Shown in pieces: positions 11,683 to 23,487 of a stretch of DNA of 64,000 nucleotides. The translations under genes were made by a program, and so were the position numbers. Each line of letters opens with the position of its first letter. The first letter of the stretch is position 1. The notes beneath the pieces are model-generated. The model had not been told where the DNA came from and searched no databases. It worked only from the letters and a program-made list of their open reading frames with translations. This stretch comes from Eustoma russellianum (taxonomy: Eukaryota > Streptophyta > Magnoliopsida > Gentianales > Gentianaceae): assembly GCA_036186865.1 (NCBI GenBank), contig AP025046.1, positions 37,632,517-37,696,516 on the forward strand, read 5' to 3'.

Positions 11683-12007
11683 CATAGAAGAAATGTAAAA
11701 CAAGAAAATAATTACCATATCAACATGTAAGAGAAAAAAATCTATGTTGTACAATATCATGATCAAACAAAAGTAAATAAATAAATAAACAAATAGTAAG
11801 TGAAAGTTGAAGACAAAGAAAGTTGAAAATCTCAAAAAAAAAAACCCATGAGGAACAAAATATCCAGATTCGATGAGATCATGAAACTCCGAAAGAGGCA
11901 ATTCTTCAAGAAACCATAGAACCCAATTCTAAGCTCAAGCAAACAATTATTGTCATTCCTTCAACCGTTCCTACGACGTTTTATACCATCTAAGAAAGAA
12001 GAAGCAG
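11683..12007. other. Short intergenic stretch between two elements
   Basis: AT-rich, with an A-rich tract near 11840. On the minus strand, 11838-11925 reads as an open stretch flanked by a CTTAG-like acceptor and a GTTTTT donor-like site. It matches nothing I know. Confidence 0.25.
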
Positions 12008-12290
12008 CTTTATGGCATATTCCAATTGATATTCATGTTAGGATTTGTTGAAAGAGGTCAAGGGTTCGATTCCAGGACGCGCACAGTATGGGTATTCTTC
12101 TGTTGCTAGGCCGAAGTCCTGATTTGTTGGGGGACACCTTGTGTGGGTCAATGCGTAAGATCTCACCCAACCTAAGAATCTGCCGAATTTCTGATTTACA
12201 TCTTCTACACAGCTCTTTGGTGCTAAGGCGGTGGAACATGAGGTAAGAAATTTCACCTTTTCTTCTAACGAAGAAAGAAAAAAAAAATTG
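12008..12290 (+). mobile_element. tRNA-derived SINE
   Basis: It has an A-box-like TGGCATATTCCAATTG at 12013 and a good B box, GGGTTCGATTCC, at 12062-12073, followed by a body shared with 58623-58890 (GCTAGGCCGAAG, GGACACCTTG, TTTACATC, TTTCACCTTT). Two independent copies plus the tRNA-like head support a SINE family. The ends are approximate and no target duplication was found. Confidence 0.65.
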
Positions 12291-12411
12291 CCGTAAGTGC
12301 CTAGGAAACTTCACGTCAATATACCTCTCTAGATGCTATCAAGCAAGTACTCGATGTGCTAAATTTCTTAAAGAGTTATGCACTTCAAGAAAAGAAATCA
12401 AGAATATTGGA

Positions 12412-13194
12412 TGATAAACCAGAATTAATCATCTGTTAGTCAACAACAGTCAACGGTACAACTCCTGCAGTTCAGCATCCAAGCATTGCTGTTCATTCTT
12501 AACTACACTTCGGTTATGCCTCATGGCATCCTCTTTATTATCGACCTTAGCTTCAGCCTAAGTGTTACGCTTCAGACCACTTTGACCAGATTCAACATTG
12601 CACTTCAGCAAGGATTGGTTTGGCACTTCGGCGAAGAGGTCAAGCACAACATTATACTATTCGAGGGACCATCAGGCAGAAGTGCAATTCAAATAGAGAA
12701 TACACATCGGGCTATTCAGCCTGTACACGCCAAGGTCACTTCAGCTGACCTACTAGTCATATCAGCCGGCCTACCGGTCATATCAGCAGACTTACTGTAT
12801 CATAGGTCTTCTGCCCCAAGCAAACGTCCCATCCGGTGTCAGAAGCCGAGGACAAGGGGAAAACTAATAAAAGCAAGCTAACGCAGACCAGAAGGGGGAT
12901 CCGATCTGAAAACCATTTTTCATATCTTCTGGAGCTAATACATTGAATCTTCTCCTCAGCCAAAGAACTGTGAGAACTTTCTAACTCCATAAACAAAACT
13001 ATATTCTCATGGAGAAATGGCCCAAACTGACTTGAGCGTCGGAGGGTTTTACCCGGGGTCATCCCCCCGGGACCTCTGATCTTTGCTTCCTTGTTCAGGA
13101 CTTCCCAGAAGCTATTCCAGCTATAATCTTCAAACCAACTGACGACGTTTATTTGAGGTCATCTTAGACTCTTGGTGAAGATCCGGCTTCATCA
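12412..13194 (+). repeat. 5' LTR of the Tat-type element
   Basis: Starts TGATAAACC and ends CTTCATCA. Compared with the 3' LTR it lacks about 40 bp near 12540, where the 3' copy carries an extra stretch including ACTACAAGGGTTGCACGTCG. Confidence 0.93.
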
Positions 13195-13268
13195 TTTGGC
13201 GCTAGAAGGAGGGCTCCTTGTCCCTTAATCCAGTAAAAGTTCAAAAACGAAAAAGCCAACATCTTTCT

Positions 13269-14890
13269 ATGATGAAAGGTCGCCGTGAAGGCTTGGGTGA
13301 GTCATCCAACCAGCCACGATGCATGATTACGCGCTCAGGTGTCCCAGAACAGGTTTCTCAGGTATCTGAATCGTCTAATCCTGTCCCGGAAATCTCAAGG
13401 GAGGACATGGATAAAGCAATGAGATATGTCGCAGAGAACATAGAAGTGCTTGAGGTTGTAGTACAGCAACTTAAGGGCAAATAGCCGGAGGTGCAAGAGA
13501 TGGAAGAAGATCCACCTCTTTCTCCAAAAGAAGTATCACAAAACCAGTCCTCTAGACCGCCTAGAGGTTTTATGGCGGATGCTAGAAGACACAGTTTCAA
13601 AGCTCCAAATGTGGAGTCAGAACATTTGTCTAGACCGCACTTAAGTGTACGGTCAAAGTCTTTAAAGAGCGTTCCCAGGGAGGAAGAAGTTCTTCGCAGG
13701 CCGAGAGCTTATTACGAAGAGCACAGGTAAGAGTTTGTGTAAGCGGCCCAGGAAAGTCTTTTTTCCTGGGATATAACAGAGTATTTGGCACCAGACAGCT
13801 TTAAGGTGCCAAAGATGGACACATATGATGGGACAACAGACCCAACCGATCATCTCTTCCAGTTCCAGACTGCAATGAGTCTGAAGAACATCCCAGATCC
13901 TCTGTGTTGCAAAAATTTCCCATTGTATTTACGGGGAAAGGCCAGGAGATGGTTCCAAGAGCTCCTATCAAAATCGGTGAAGTCTTTTAAACAGCTGGCA
14001 CAGAAGTTCAAGGCACAGTTCGTGTCCAGTACCCCATTCGTGAAGAATTCATCTCATCTGATGACCTTGAGGCAAGGTCCAGATGAATCTGTGTTGGAGT
14101 ACATGCAGCTTTTCTCGGATGAGTCACTGTAGGTCAGTGACAGAAATGAGGGCGTTAAAGCTGCTGCCTTTATTAACGGTCTCCAAGCTGGCCGCCTCTT
14201 TTCTAAACTGGCCGAAGAGGGGCCCACAACTCTAAGAGAATGCTTGGAAAAAGCTCATCAGTTTGCCCGAGGTGAGGAGGCAAACAGATTGAAGAGGGAA
14301 GCCGAGCAAAGAGCCCGGCAAGAAAGCCGATCCAGTTCCAAAAAGGAGGATCAGCGCAATGAAGGAAAAGACCAAGATCGGCGCAGTGCGTTTGATCACA
14401 TGGGTGGAAAAGGCAAAGGTGGTAAGGAGGGCTTACCCATGTTGGCCTCAAAAGATTATATTTTAGCCGTCATGGAGAAAGATGGTCTGAGGACAGATCC
14501 AGAGCCTCTGTATGGGCCTAGGGGAAAGTGAAACCCAAAACTTTATTGCCGATATCACAGAGATATCGGGCATGACACAGAGGATTGTAGGCAGCTAGCT
14601 CAAGCTATCAAGCAACTGATAGAGCAGGGTCATTTAAAGTAATTTTATGACCCACGTTCATGCCTGCACAACCGGTTAGATTTTCACAAAGACCCTCAAA
14701 AGGACAAATGCCGACCAGAGTCCCCACCTCGGCATCGCAGGACTGACAATGATGAGGAGCAAGGAAGGCCTGGGATTGCAGGTCGGCCCCAGGTCAATAC
14801 CATTATATACACCATCTCGGGAGGACCACCTCATACGGGCCAAGGAGCACCCAGCTCCTCAGGAACTTCATCAAGTCCGCCCTCTAAAAG
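13269..14890 (+). pseudogene. Gypsy gag pseudogene
   Basis: The gag frame starts at the ATG at 13269. A retrotransposon gag core lies at 13785-14132 (DTYDGTTDPTDHL, LYLRGKARRWF). A zinc knuckle CRYHRDIGHDTEDC lies near 14545-14590. In-frame stops occur near 13482, 13727, 14130, 14529 and 14639; each is one C-to-T change away from a Gln or Arg codon. Gag forms the particle that packages the element RNA. Confidence 0.85.
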
Positions 14891-14897
14891 AGCCAAG

Positions 14898-15413
14898 ATG
14901 GCAAGGGAGCTGACTTATGGGCCAGAAGATCACATTCCACTGGACTCCAACAACACAGGTTTAGTGATAGACCTGTGCACACATTTAGCTCCCGATAAAA
15001 TTGTGGAGATCCGACGTGTTTATATGGACACCGGCAGTGCCGTGAATGTAATGTTCTATCGGGTATATCAGCAGCTTGGTTTGCCCGATTCCTTGATGAG
15101 GCCTGTCACTTCTTCTTTATATGGTTTCACTGCATCTGCAGTGCGGCTAGTAGGTCTGGTCACGCTCAGCTGCAGTTTTGGCAAACCCCCGGCCTATCGG
15201 TGTATATGGATAGATTTTGTGGTCATCAAGGAGATGTATGCATACAACATCATATTGGGCCAGCCAGCTTTGGTGGCACTAGAGACCATTGTATCACCTT
15301 TGCACGTCAGCATGAAGTTTCCCACTCCAGGAGAAGTGGTAACCATACAAGGTGATACACAAGTGGCACAGAGTTGCTACGCTATCGCCACCCATGGTAA
15401 TGAATCAGTTTAG
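14898..15413 (+). pseudogene. Gypsy aspartic protease region
   Basis: Contains the active-site motif MDTGSAVNVMF (DTG present) near 15026-15057 and NIILGQPAL further on, as in retropepsin-like proteases of plant gypsy elements. Open for 171 codons, then a TAG at 15411 that corresponds to a Gln codon in the expected reading. Confidence 0.8.
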
Positions 15414-15455
15414 CAAGTCAGTCTTGATGAACTTATACCTTCAGATGAAGAGCAC

Positions 15456-17507
15456 TTGCAGTCAAATGATGTAGTGCAAGACTTCATCCTTGATCCGAGT
15501 CAGCCTGAAAATGTTATAAAGATTGGGACATGGATGCCATCCGAACTTCTAGCTCAGCTACAGGCTCTGCTGAGAGAATTTGCAATTATCTTTGCGTGGA
15601 CTGCTGAAGATATGTCTGGGATCCTTTCACATCTGGCTGAGCATAAACTAAATGTTGATCCTTTAGCAAAGCCAGTAAAGCAAAAGAAGCGGAACTTTGC
15701 CAGAAAGGAATAAAGTCATTGAAGAGGAAGTCAAGAAGTTGTTGGCTATAAAATTCATTGTTGAAGTGCTTTATCCGATCTGGTTGGCTAATCCAGTGGT
15801 GGTCCCCAAGCAGGATGAATCTTGGAGAATGTGTATAGATTACACAGATCTCAACAAAGCATGTCCAAAAGATTGTTACCCACTTCCGAAAATTGATAGG
15901 TTAGTGGATTCAATACTTGGGCATGAAATCTTTGATTTCTTGGATGCCTTTAAAGGCTATCATCAGATCATCGTGGCGATAGAAGACCAGGAAAAAACTG
16001 CTTTCATAACAGAGTCAGGTACTTATTGTTATGTAACTATGCCATTTGGATTGAAGAATAACGGGGCCACCTATCAACGACTGGTCAATTCTTTGTTCAG
16101 TGAACAAATTGGCCGGATAATGGAAGTCTACATCGACGATATGCTAATTAAGAGCAGGTCTCTTGATCAGTATATTCAAAATTTAAGAGAAGTCTTCACC
16201 GTGCTGAGAGACTCACGCATGAGACTACACCCAAAGAAGTGCACGTTTGGAGTACGCACTAGAAAGTTTTTGGGGTACATGGTTTCCAAAGAAGGGGTAC
16301 AGGCAAACCCTGCTAAAGTCGAAGCTATACGAAACATGCATCCCCCCAGAAATGTAAAGGAAGTGCAGGGGCTAACAGGTCGAATTGCCGCGCTAAGTAG
16401 ATTCCTATCCAAGTCAGCCGAACGATCTCTTCTTTTCTTCCAAGTCTTGAAGAAGAAAACAGCTTTCCAGTGGGATGATCAATGTCAAAAAGCCTTCGAT
16501 GAGCTGAAGTCACATCTGGCCGAGGTCCCAATGCTGACTTCACCTCTTCCTGGAGAAGAGCTATATGTGTACCTCTCAACGTGCAAAGAAGTTGTTAGTG
16601 CAGTTCTGCTCAGGGAGCAAGATAATGTGCAAAGGCCCATCTATTTCGCAAGCAAAATCTTACATGGGCCTGAAGTGAGATATCCCAATGCTGAGAAGGT
16701 AGTTTTAGCACTCGTAGTGGCTGCAAGGAAGTTCAGTCCTTATCTGCAAGCTCATCCTATTGTAGTGGTCACTGACCAGTCCTTAAAACAAATCTTGTCA
16801 AGCCCAGATACATCTGGCTGAGCTACCAAATGGATTGTGGAGCTTGCAGAGTATGATATCCAGTACAAATCAAGAACTTCCATCAAAGCCCAAGCCTTAG
16901 CAGACTTCTTGGCTGAAGGGATATCCGTGGAGGAAGATGCTAAGCCAACTGCGGATTGGACGTTATATGTGGATGGGTCTTCCTCCAAAGATGGTTGTGG
17001 AGCAGGACTCCTGATCATCAACCCCAACAAAGAAGAATTCGAGTATGCCTTGCGCTTTGATTTTGAATCAACTAACAACAAGGAAGAATATGAGGCCCTC
17101 ATAGCAGGAATAGGCATCGCAAGGAAGTTGGGGCAGAACGAATCATTTCCCAAAGTGATTCGCAATTGATTGTTTCTCAGATCAATGGGGATTATGAAGC
17201 CAAGGAGGAAAACATGAAAATATATTTGGTTAAAATGCTTCAGCTCGGCCAAACATTCGAGCATTTCAGCATTGAACATATCCCCAGATCCGCCAATAAA
17301 AGAACTGACGCGTTATCTCGGCTAGCATCATCCACTTCAACAACTTTGGGAAAAAAGATAGTTGTGGAGCTAGTAAAGCATCGTGCATATGATGCTAATG
17401 AAGTGCTGCAAGTCGATTATTGCAATACCTGGATGAATGAAATTGTAAATTTCTTGCAGCATGAAGTTCAGTCCGAGGACAAACGTGGAGCTCGGCGCCT
17501 TCGTTAA
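15456..17507 (+). pseudogene. Gypsy reverse transcriptase and RNase H pseudogene
   Basis: RT begins in the frame 15456-15713, then shifts by a small deletion at about 15695-15712 into 15697-16821. It shows WRMCIDYTDLNKACPKD, FGLKNNGATYQRLVN and the catalytic YIDDMLIKS. A TGA at 16819 interrupts the RT-RNase H connection. A plant-type RNase H follows at 16837-17169 (LYVDGSSSKDGCGAG), another frameshift occurs near 17150, and the segment 17166-17507 includes HIPRSANKRTDALSRLAS. Confidence 0.88.
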
Positions 17508-17579
17508 AAGGCAGCAAGGTATGCTCTTTTTAACTACCACTTTTATAAAAAGTTATTTTCACAATCTTGGTTAAAGTGC

Positions 17580-18662
17580 GTGACTGAAGACGAAGGAGAT
17601 TACATCCTTCGAGAAATGCACCAAGGAATCTGTGGAAATCATTCTGGTGCACGGTCGTTAGCAAAAAAGTGTTATCTTGCTGGATATTACTGGCCCACTC
17701 TGCGCCATGATGCAGAAGAATTGGTCAAGAAATGTCAAGCATGCCAAGTCAATGCTCCAATGACACATTTGCCAAGTCAAGAGCTCACTTCTATTGCAAG
17801 TCCCTGGCCATTTGTTCAGTGGGGGATAGATCTTGTTGGACCTCTGCCCCAAGCTCCAGGATCAATCAGATTCTTGGTTGTTGCTATCGATTACTTCACC
17901 AAATGGGTGGAAGCAGAGCCTTTAGCCACAATAACAGGAAATCAAATCAAAAAGTTCTTGTGGAAGAACGTCATATGTCGTTTCAACCTTCCACAAGTTC
18001 TCATATCAGACAATGGAAAGCAATTTGCTGATGACCTTGTTAAGAGTTGGTGTGCTGAGCTCAAAATTGAACAGCGATTCACTTCGGTAGCACACCCTTA
18101 GGCTAACAGACAAGTTGAACTGGCAAACAGAACAATCAAGGATGGACTGAGAAAACGTCTATACAAAATTGGAGCAAGTTGGGTAGAGGAGCTCCCAAGG
18201 GTATTATGGGCATACCGAACTACTCCTTCTACCTCTACTAAGGAAACACCATTTTCCTTAGTATATGCCACTGAGTCAGCCATCCCACCCGAAGTTGGTT
18301 CCAGCTCTACTCGAACAGATTATTATTCTGCTGAAACCAATAACTCAGAGTTGCGGCTAAATTTGGATGAACTGGAGGAAAAAAGGGAGCAGGCTCATGT
18401 CCGCATGGCTCAGTACAAAAATCTAATTGCTCAATACTACAATTCTCGAGTACGACCAAGATCTTATCAAGCGGGAGATTTGGTATTGTGCAACAATGAA
18501 GCAAGCCATGTAGCACCAACTGGGACGTTTAACCCCAAGTGGGAAGGTCCTTATCGGATAGAAGAGGTGCGCTCAAATGGGGCTTATAAATTACAAACCT
18601 TGGAAGACAAAACTTTACCAAGAACTTGGCATTCTACTCATTTGAGACTTCTAAATCAATGA
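17580..18662 (+). pseudogene. Gypsy integrase pseudogene
   Basis: HHCC zinc region (MHQGICGNHSGARS...CQACQ), a core with GIDLVGPLPQ, VAIDYFTKWVEAEPL and SDNGKQFADD, and a C-terminal part ending HSTHLRLLNQ. A TAG at 18100 replaces a Gln codon. No chromodomain follows, in keeping with a Tat-lineage (non-chromovirus) element. Confidence 0.88.
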
Positions 18663-19015
18663 TAAATTTCACCTTAGCAGGTCTGAGTGGTTTTCCCAAA
18701 GAAGTCTTTCACAGTTTTCATTTACTAGCAGTGCTGGAAAAATGTAAATTATTTATGTAATTATCAGCAGTACTGAGGATAGAATAAAACAATGTTTTAT
18801 GGCAGAGCCAATATGTGGTTCTTTCATTTTGCCTAAATAGATCAAGTAACAGGTTTACTTTATCTAAAATTTATTGCAAATGGCAAAGTTAAAGCCCGGC
18901 AGAACTACATTTCATTCAAGAAGCGTGACGTTTTTGGCAGAGCCAAAGGTCAAGGCTGAAGTCCAACACTTGGAAAAATCCAACGTAAAAGTGATTAAAA
19001 AGGACTTTGGCAAAG
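18663..19015 (+). other. Untranslated region of the Tat-type element after pol
   Basis: No ORF of note. It leads into the 55-bp tandem repeats. Confidence 0.5.
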
Positions 19016-19190
19016 CAGAAGACAAACACTTGCACAAACTATGGAAATAGAGCAAGTAAAGTCTCACAAGCAGAAGACAAATACTTGGATAAACTATTGA
19101 AATAAAGCAAGTAAAGTCTCACAAACAGAGGACAAATACTTGCACAAACTATGAAAATAGAGCAAGTAAGTCTCACAAGCAGAAGACAAA
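19016..19190 (+). repeat. Tandem repeats of about 55 bp (three copies)
   Basis: Three consecutive units begin CAGAAGACAAA, CAGAAGACAAA and CAGAGGACAAA (about 19016, 19070 and 19125), each followed by a variant of CACTTG.A.AAACTAT and AGCAAGTAAAGTCTCACAA; a partial fourth unit follows. They lie in the region between pol and the antisense gene. Confidence 0.8.
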
Positions 19191-19441
19191 ATCAGGAAAA
19201 TTATAACGAACTGAAGAGTACAAGTTGGAGAAAATTGGATTTTCATTGAAAAGTATATCTATTACAACTACAAAAGTTACAAAAAGAGAAAAATCCTACT
19301 CTACTCCTCATCATCAGCTTCCCTGAGATCAGCCCCTTCCTTGAATTACTCAAGTTGTTTATCAAATACAACTTCAGCTTCGGGGTTGTAGAGATCGGCA
19401 AGTTGAGGATGATCCTTATCCAAGGCTGGATAGACTTCGCA

Positions 19442-21860
19442 TCAAGCATCAATTGCGTAAGTTTGTCCCATTGCCAAAACAGAGCCTTGCATCTTCATCA
19501 GATTATCCACAAAGTACTCAGACTTTCTGAACTCAGCAACGGCAGACTTTTTGATCTCTTCAGCTTGAAGCTCAAATTGGGAGATGAGCTCAGCTTTGCT
19601 CTTCTTTTCTGCCTCAAGTTGCTGGGCCAGATCATCTTTGCTCTTCTGTTCTGCTTCAACTTGGCTTTTCAGCTGGGACAACTCTTGCTCACAATTGTGG
19701 AATTCCTTCTGGAAGAACTCCAACTCATCCTGGGTCTTGGTGGACACCAGCTCGATGTTGGTAATAACTTCTTTCAGTTCATCCACTTGAGAGTTTGCCA
19801 CTGAAAGCCGAGTGTCAGACTCCTCCGTGTCTTCCTTAAGCTTGGAATTCTCAGACGTCAAGGAGTCCATCTCTGATTTCATTGAGTCTATCTCTGACCC
19901 CAATGTCTTCAGCTCAGCATCAATCTCTTCCAGCCTTGAATTGTTGGGTTTTGCCATCTCAGCCAACTCCTCATTAGCCTTCTTCAGGTCGGCGTTATTC
20001 TCAGAGAGTTCCACCACCATGCTGCGCATCTCTTCTGCTCTTCTGAGCATGTCACACTCCTGAGCTCGGTACTGCAATAACCAAAAATGGTCAAATAAGA
20101 ATTTCAACAACTTAAGTAAAAAGGTTGGAAATTATGAAGGAAACCTACCATGGACATGTTTCTGAAGTATGTGTTAAAAGCAGAATCCCAGTCTTGGATG
20201 GCAAAATGGTCCCAATCCATTGGCAGCACTGGCAGATCTGCCAATTTCTTGGCCACCCCTGGATTGGCAGCAGTATCAGAGAAGCTGTAAACCAAGTTCT
20301 TCCAGGCACGACGGTGCTGATGAGAGGGCTCCTCTTCAGACGGAGCTTTTCCATGAGGATGCTGTGGAGCACCTTCCCCAGTGGTTATGACAACTCCTCC
20401 AGTGGGGGCATCTTTTGGATTCCTAATAATTAATCCCCCTGGAGGAGAAATTAGTGCCACCGAAGCTGGGGTAGAAGCTGACACAGCAGGAGTGGGAGTA
20501 GAACTTGGTGGAGCAGCGGGAGGAGCAGGCTTGTGTTGTGAAGCTTTTTTGGGCTGAGCTGCAGCCTGAGGTTTCCCTGCCCCAGCCTTTGCAGCAGGTT
20601 TGGGGGGCAAGACTGATATCTCAGGAGTTTTCTTCTTTGGGGGCTGAGCTGCAGCCTAAACAGATTTCTTGGCTGCAGCTGGAGTTTTGCCAACCAAAGT
20701 TTTAGCTGCAACAAAAACCAAGTGAAAATGCTGAAATAAAACAAATAAGGCATCAACGTTAAAATTGCCAATCTTTACCTTGTTTGGGTGGAGAAGCAAC
20801 AGGAGGAGCAGGAAGGGCCTGCACTTCAGTAGAAGTTGTGGCGGTTGGCTGAGCAGAGGAAGAGGATTTTCCGTCCTCTCTCTTCCTCTTCTTGGGAACC
20901 AGTTTTTTAGTTTGCTGAGGTTCTCAGACACCATGGTTCCTGCAAGATTCAACAGCAGATCAGTCAAAACGCATACACAACATCAAGAAAAGTCAGGGAT
21001 ATCTAAAGCATGAACACATACCCAAAATCAAGGCTAAAGTAGAGGATCCAATGGATTCAAACTGGTGTGAGGGCCACATGTGGTACATGTCGGCCGCCTT
21101 TACAACCGACCTGTCCACCATTTTCCAGTCTATAACCTGGGGAAGACGCAATAACCTTGAGGCTTCATCGCAAGATCTTTCGCTTGCCCTACTGTTATCT
21201 ACGAGGCCGGACTTCCAGTAATTCCTTTCGGGCAACCCAACAGCTTTGACATAGAAGAAGCGACCCTTCAAGTTTTTTGGTGAAAGAGGGGATGTTTATG
21301 GCATGGTTAACTACTCTATTAGGATGTCTCCTACTAAAGTAGTACCAGCTTTCTTTGTGTTTGCACACAAACATCCCTCTGAAGACATAAAGGTCAAATT
21401 CTGCCTCAGCGGCTCTCAGGTAAAGCAGATAACTGGCAATGACCTTCAAGCCGTTGGGCATAATCTGGGGTAATCTAAGATTATAGAAATCGAGGATGTA
21501 AAACAAAGGACCAGGAACAGGGAGGTCAAACCCAGATTTAAAATATTCTTCGTAAACTGCCTCATACCCAGCGGGTGGATCATAGGCAGTCTGGTGAGGA
21601 AGAGGCAAAATTGGGGAAAAGGTATCCCTATCTATGCTAAACTCAGTACAAAACCTAGAAAGGTCAGCAATTTTTAAAGCGCAAATTGAACTCTGCACTA
21701 CCGGAGAAGGTGAACCCCTGTCAATAGACAGCCAGGGTACTATGGAAGTGGAGGCAACCTTAGGAGGTTCACCAGCAAGGCGTAACCTCCTCAAAGGACG
21801 ATTATCCTCACTGGACTCAGATGAAATTAGGGCAATTGCCCCTATTTATAAGAAGGGAAG
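19442..21860 (-). pseudogene. Spliced antisense ORF of the Tat-type element (gypsy-type PF04195-like domain)
   Basis: On the strand opposite gag-pol, four exon-like blocks joined by GT-AG introns. Block 1 (about 21840-21022) has EYFKSGFDLPVPGPLF and NLRLPQIMPNG, resembling the 'putative gypsy type transposon' domain; donor GTATGT. Block 2 starts at 20939 after TTGCAG and is Lys-rich. Block 3 (to about 20152) is Pro/Ala-rich, then WDHFAIQDWDSAF. Block 4 (about 20071-19442) is a long coiled coil rich in Glu, Lys and Leu. Damage: one extra A in an A6 run near 21270 shifts the frame, a TGA early in block 2, and a TAG near 20656. Function unknown; such antisense ORFs are a known trait of Tat elements. 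Confidence 0.7.
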
Positions 21861-22150
21861 AAAAAGGTGGTAACTTTTCAGATGAAATTCAAAAAGGGGT
21901 GACGATTCAACTTTTCCCCCTCTTTCTCGATTATTGAAACCGCCGAAAAAGTAACGATGATGCGTTGAAATTGGCGCTGATATTAAAAGGCGGATAACGG
22001 CTCAATTATGAGGATAAGGACGCAATTAGTGGGAATTACGGCGCAGATAAGAGGATAACTGCCCAATTGAGAAAGACACGTCACGGACTCTTCAGAATAG
22101 ATTTGTCTGCCCTCACAGGTCAGCTCGGCCACACAAAATCTGGGGGCAAA

Positions 22151-22972
22151 TGATAAACCAGAATTAATCATCTGTTAGTCAATAACAGTCAACGGTACAA
22201 CTCCTGCAGTTCAGCACCCAAGCATTGTTGTTCAGCCTTAACTACACTTCGGCTATGCCCCATGGTATCCTCTTTATTATCGAAGAATATACTACAAGGG
22301 TTGCACGTCGGCATCCAACTTCAACCTTAGCTTCAGCCTAAGTGTTACGCTTCAAACCACTTCGACCAGATTCAGCATTGCACTTCAGCAAGGATTGGTT
22401 TGGCACTTTGGCGAAAAGTCAAGCACATCATTATAATAAGCGAAGGACCATCAGGCAGAAGTGCAATTCAAATAGAGAATACACATCGGGCTATTCAGCC
22501 TATACACGCCAAGGTCACTTCAGCCGACCTACTAGTCATATCAGTCGGCCTACCGGTCATAACAGCAGACTTACTGTATCATAGGTCTTCTGCCCCAAGC
22601 AAACGTCCCATCCGGTGTCAGAAGCCGAGGACAAGGGGAAAACTAATAAAAGCAAGCTAACGCAGACCAGAAGGGGGATCCGATCTGAAAACCATTTTTC
22701 ATATCTTCTGGAGCTAATACATTGAATCTTCTCCTCAGCCAAAGAACTGTGAGAACTTTCTAACTCCACAAACAAAACTATATTGTCAGGGAGAAATGAC
22801 CCAAACTGACTTGATCGTCGGAGGGTTTTACCCGGGATCACCCCCCGGGACCTCTGATCTTTGCTTCCTTGTGCAGGACTTCCAGGAAGCTATTCCAGCT
22901 ACAATCTTCAAATCAACTGATGACGTTTATTTGAGGTCATCTTAGACTCTTGGTGAATATCCGGCTTCATCA
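22151..22972 (+). repeat. 3' LTR of the Tat-type element
   Basis: Same termini as the 5' LTR, 822 bp against 783 bp. The polypurine tract is at 22140-22150. Confidence 0.93.
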
Positions 22973-23089
22973 TTGGACAAGCTAGATTCGCTAAAAACAC
23001 GTTAGCTACATGTCAACATAAATTATCACATAAATACAAAGACTCTAACATGTTTACTATCTCCATAAAAATAGGGAATGTTATATTCA

Positions 23090-23487
23090 TCGAAGCTCTC
23101 ATATTAGTTTATCCCGTCTATCTGAATGATCTGTCTCAACTCCGAAGGAAGAACTGGTAATAGACACAAAACCATCCACTCTGGTTCTATATTTGTTCGA
23201 ATAAAATGCTTAGTCAATTTCATACGTCCAACCAAAAAGTCATTTCTTCTTCCAACCTTTAAATCTTCTCATTCATTTCCTATAGGTCCGACTTCTCCTA
23301 ATTCATTCCATTCGACTAACGGATTTTCTATAATAATTCGTAAATCTAAATCCGCTAATTATTTTTGGATGTCATCCACACCAGTAGATATTTCTCGATT
23401 GTGAAATGTATCGAAGCTTTCGATAGTAGAAAAAAAAGTGAGATATTGTATTTCTAAGATTGGATTTCATATTCGAATGAACCATCA
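23090..23487 (-). pseudogene. rpoC1: Chloroplast rpoC1 fragment in nuclear DNA (NUPT)
   Basis: The minus strand reads, with stops and substitutions, as an internal part of the plastid RNA polymerase beta' subunit: FEYEIQS, then NREISTG, LADLDLRIIIEN, VGRR, KHFIRTNIEPEWMVLCLLP and IIQIDG. The order and spacing fit rpoC1. Several stop codons and point changes show an old, non-functional transfer to the nucleus. It begins about 115 bp beyond the target duplication of the gypsy element. Confidence 0.85.

Larger units (their letters stand above)
12412..22972 (+). mobile_element. Ty3/gypsy LTR retrotransposon, Tat lineage, full length
   Basis: The 10.56-kb element is flanked by perfect 5-bp target duplications TTGGA (12407-12411 and 22973-22977). 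LTRs are 12412-13194 and 22151-22972. A primer site starting TTTGGCGCT follows the 5' LTR and a polypurine tract CTGGGGGCAAA precedes the 3' LTR. Gag, protease, RT, RNase H and integrase come in gypsy order on the plus strand. Then follow tandem repeats and a spliced antisense gene, both typical of the Tat/Retand/Ogre lineage. Numerous nonsense codons and several frameshifts make it defective. Confidence 0.93.

Noticed and set aside
11838..11925. Exon-like minus-strand stretch with LEELPLSEFHDLIESGYF
   Set aside because: Open and flanked by splice-like sites, but no partner exon or family recognised within this transposon-rich gap.
12033..12314. Minus-strand ORF of 93 codons
   Set aside because: It is the reverse reading of the tRNA-derived SINE at 12008-12290.
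12486..12881. ORF of 131 codons, with a similar 86-codon ORF at 22400-22660
   Set aside because: Both lie inside the LTRs of the Tat element; their similarity reflects LTR identity, not a gene.
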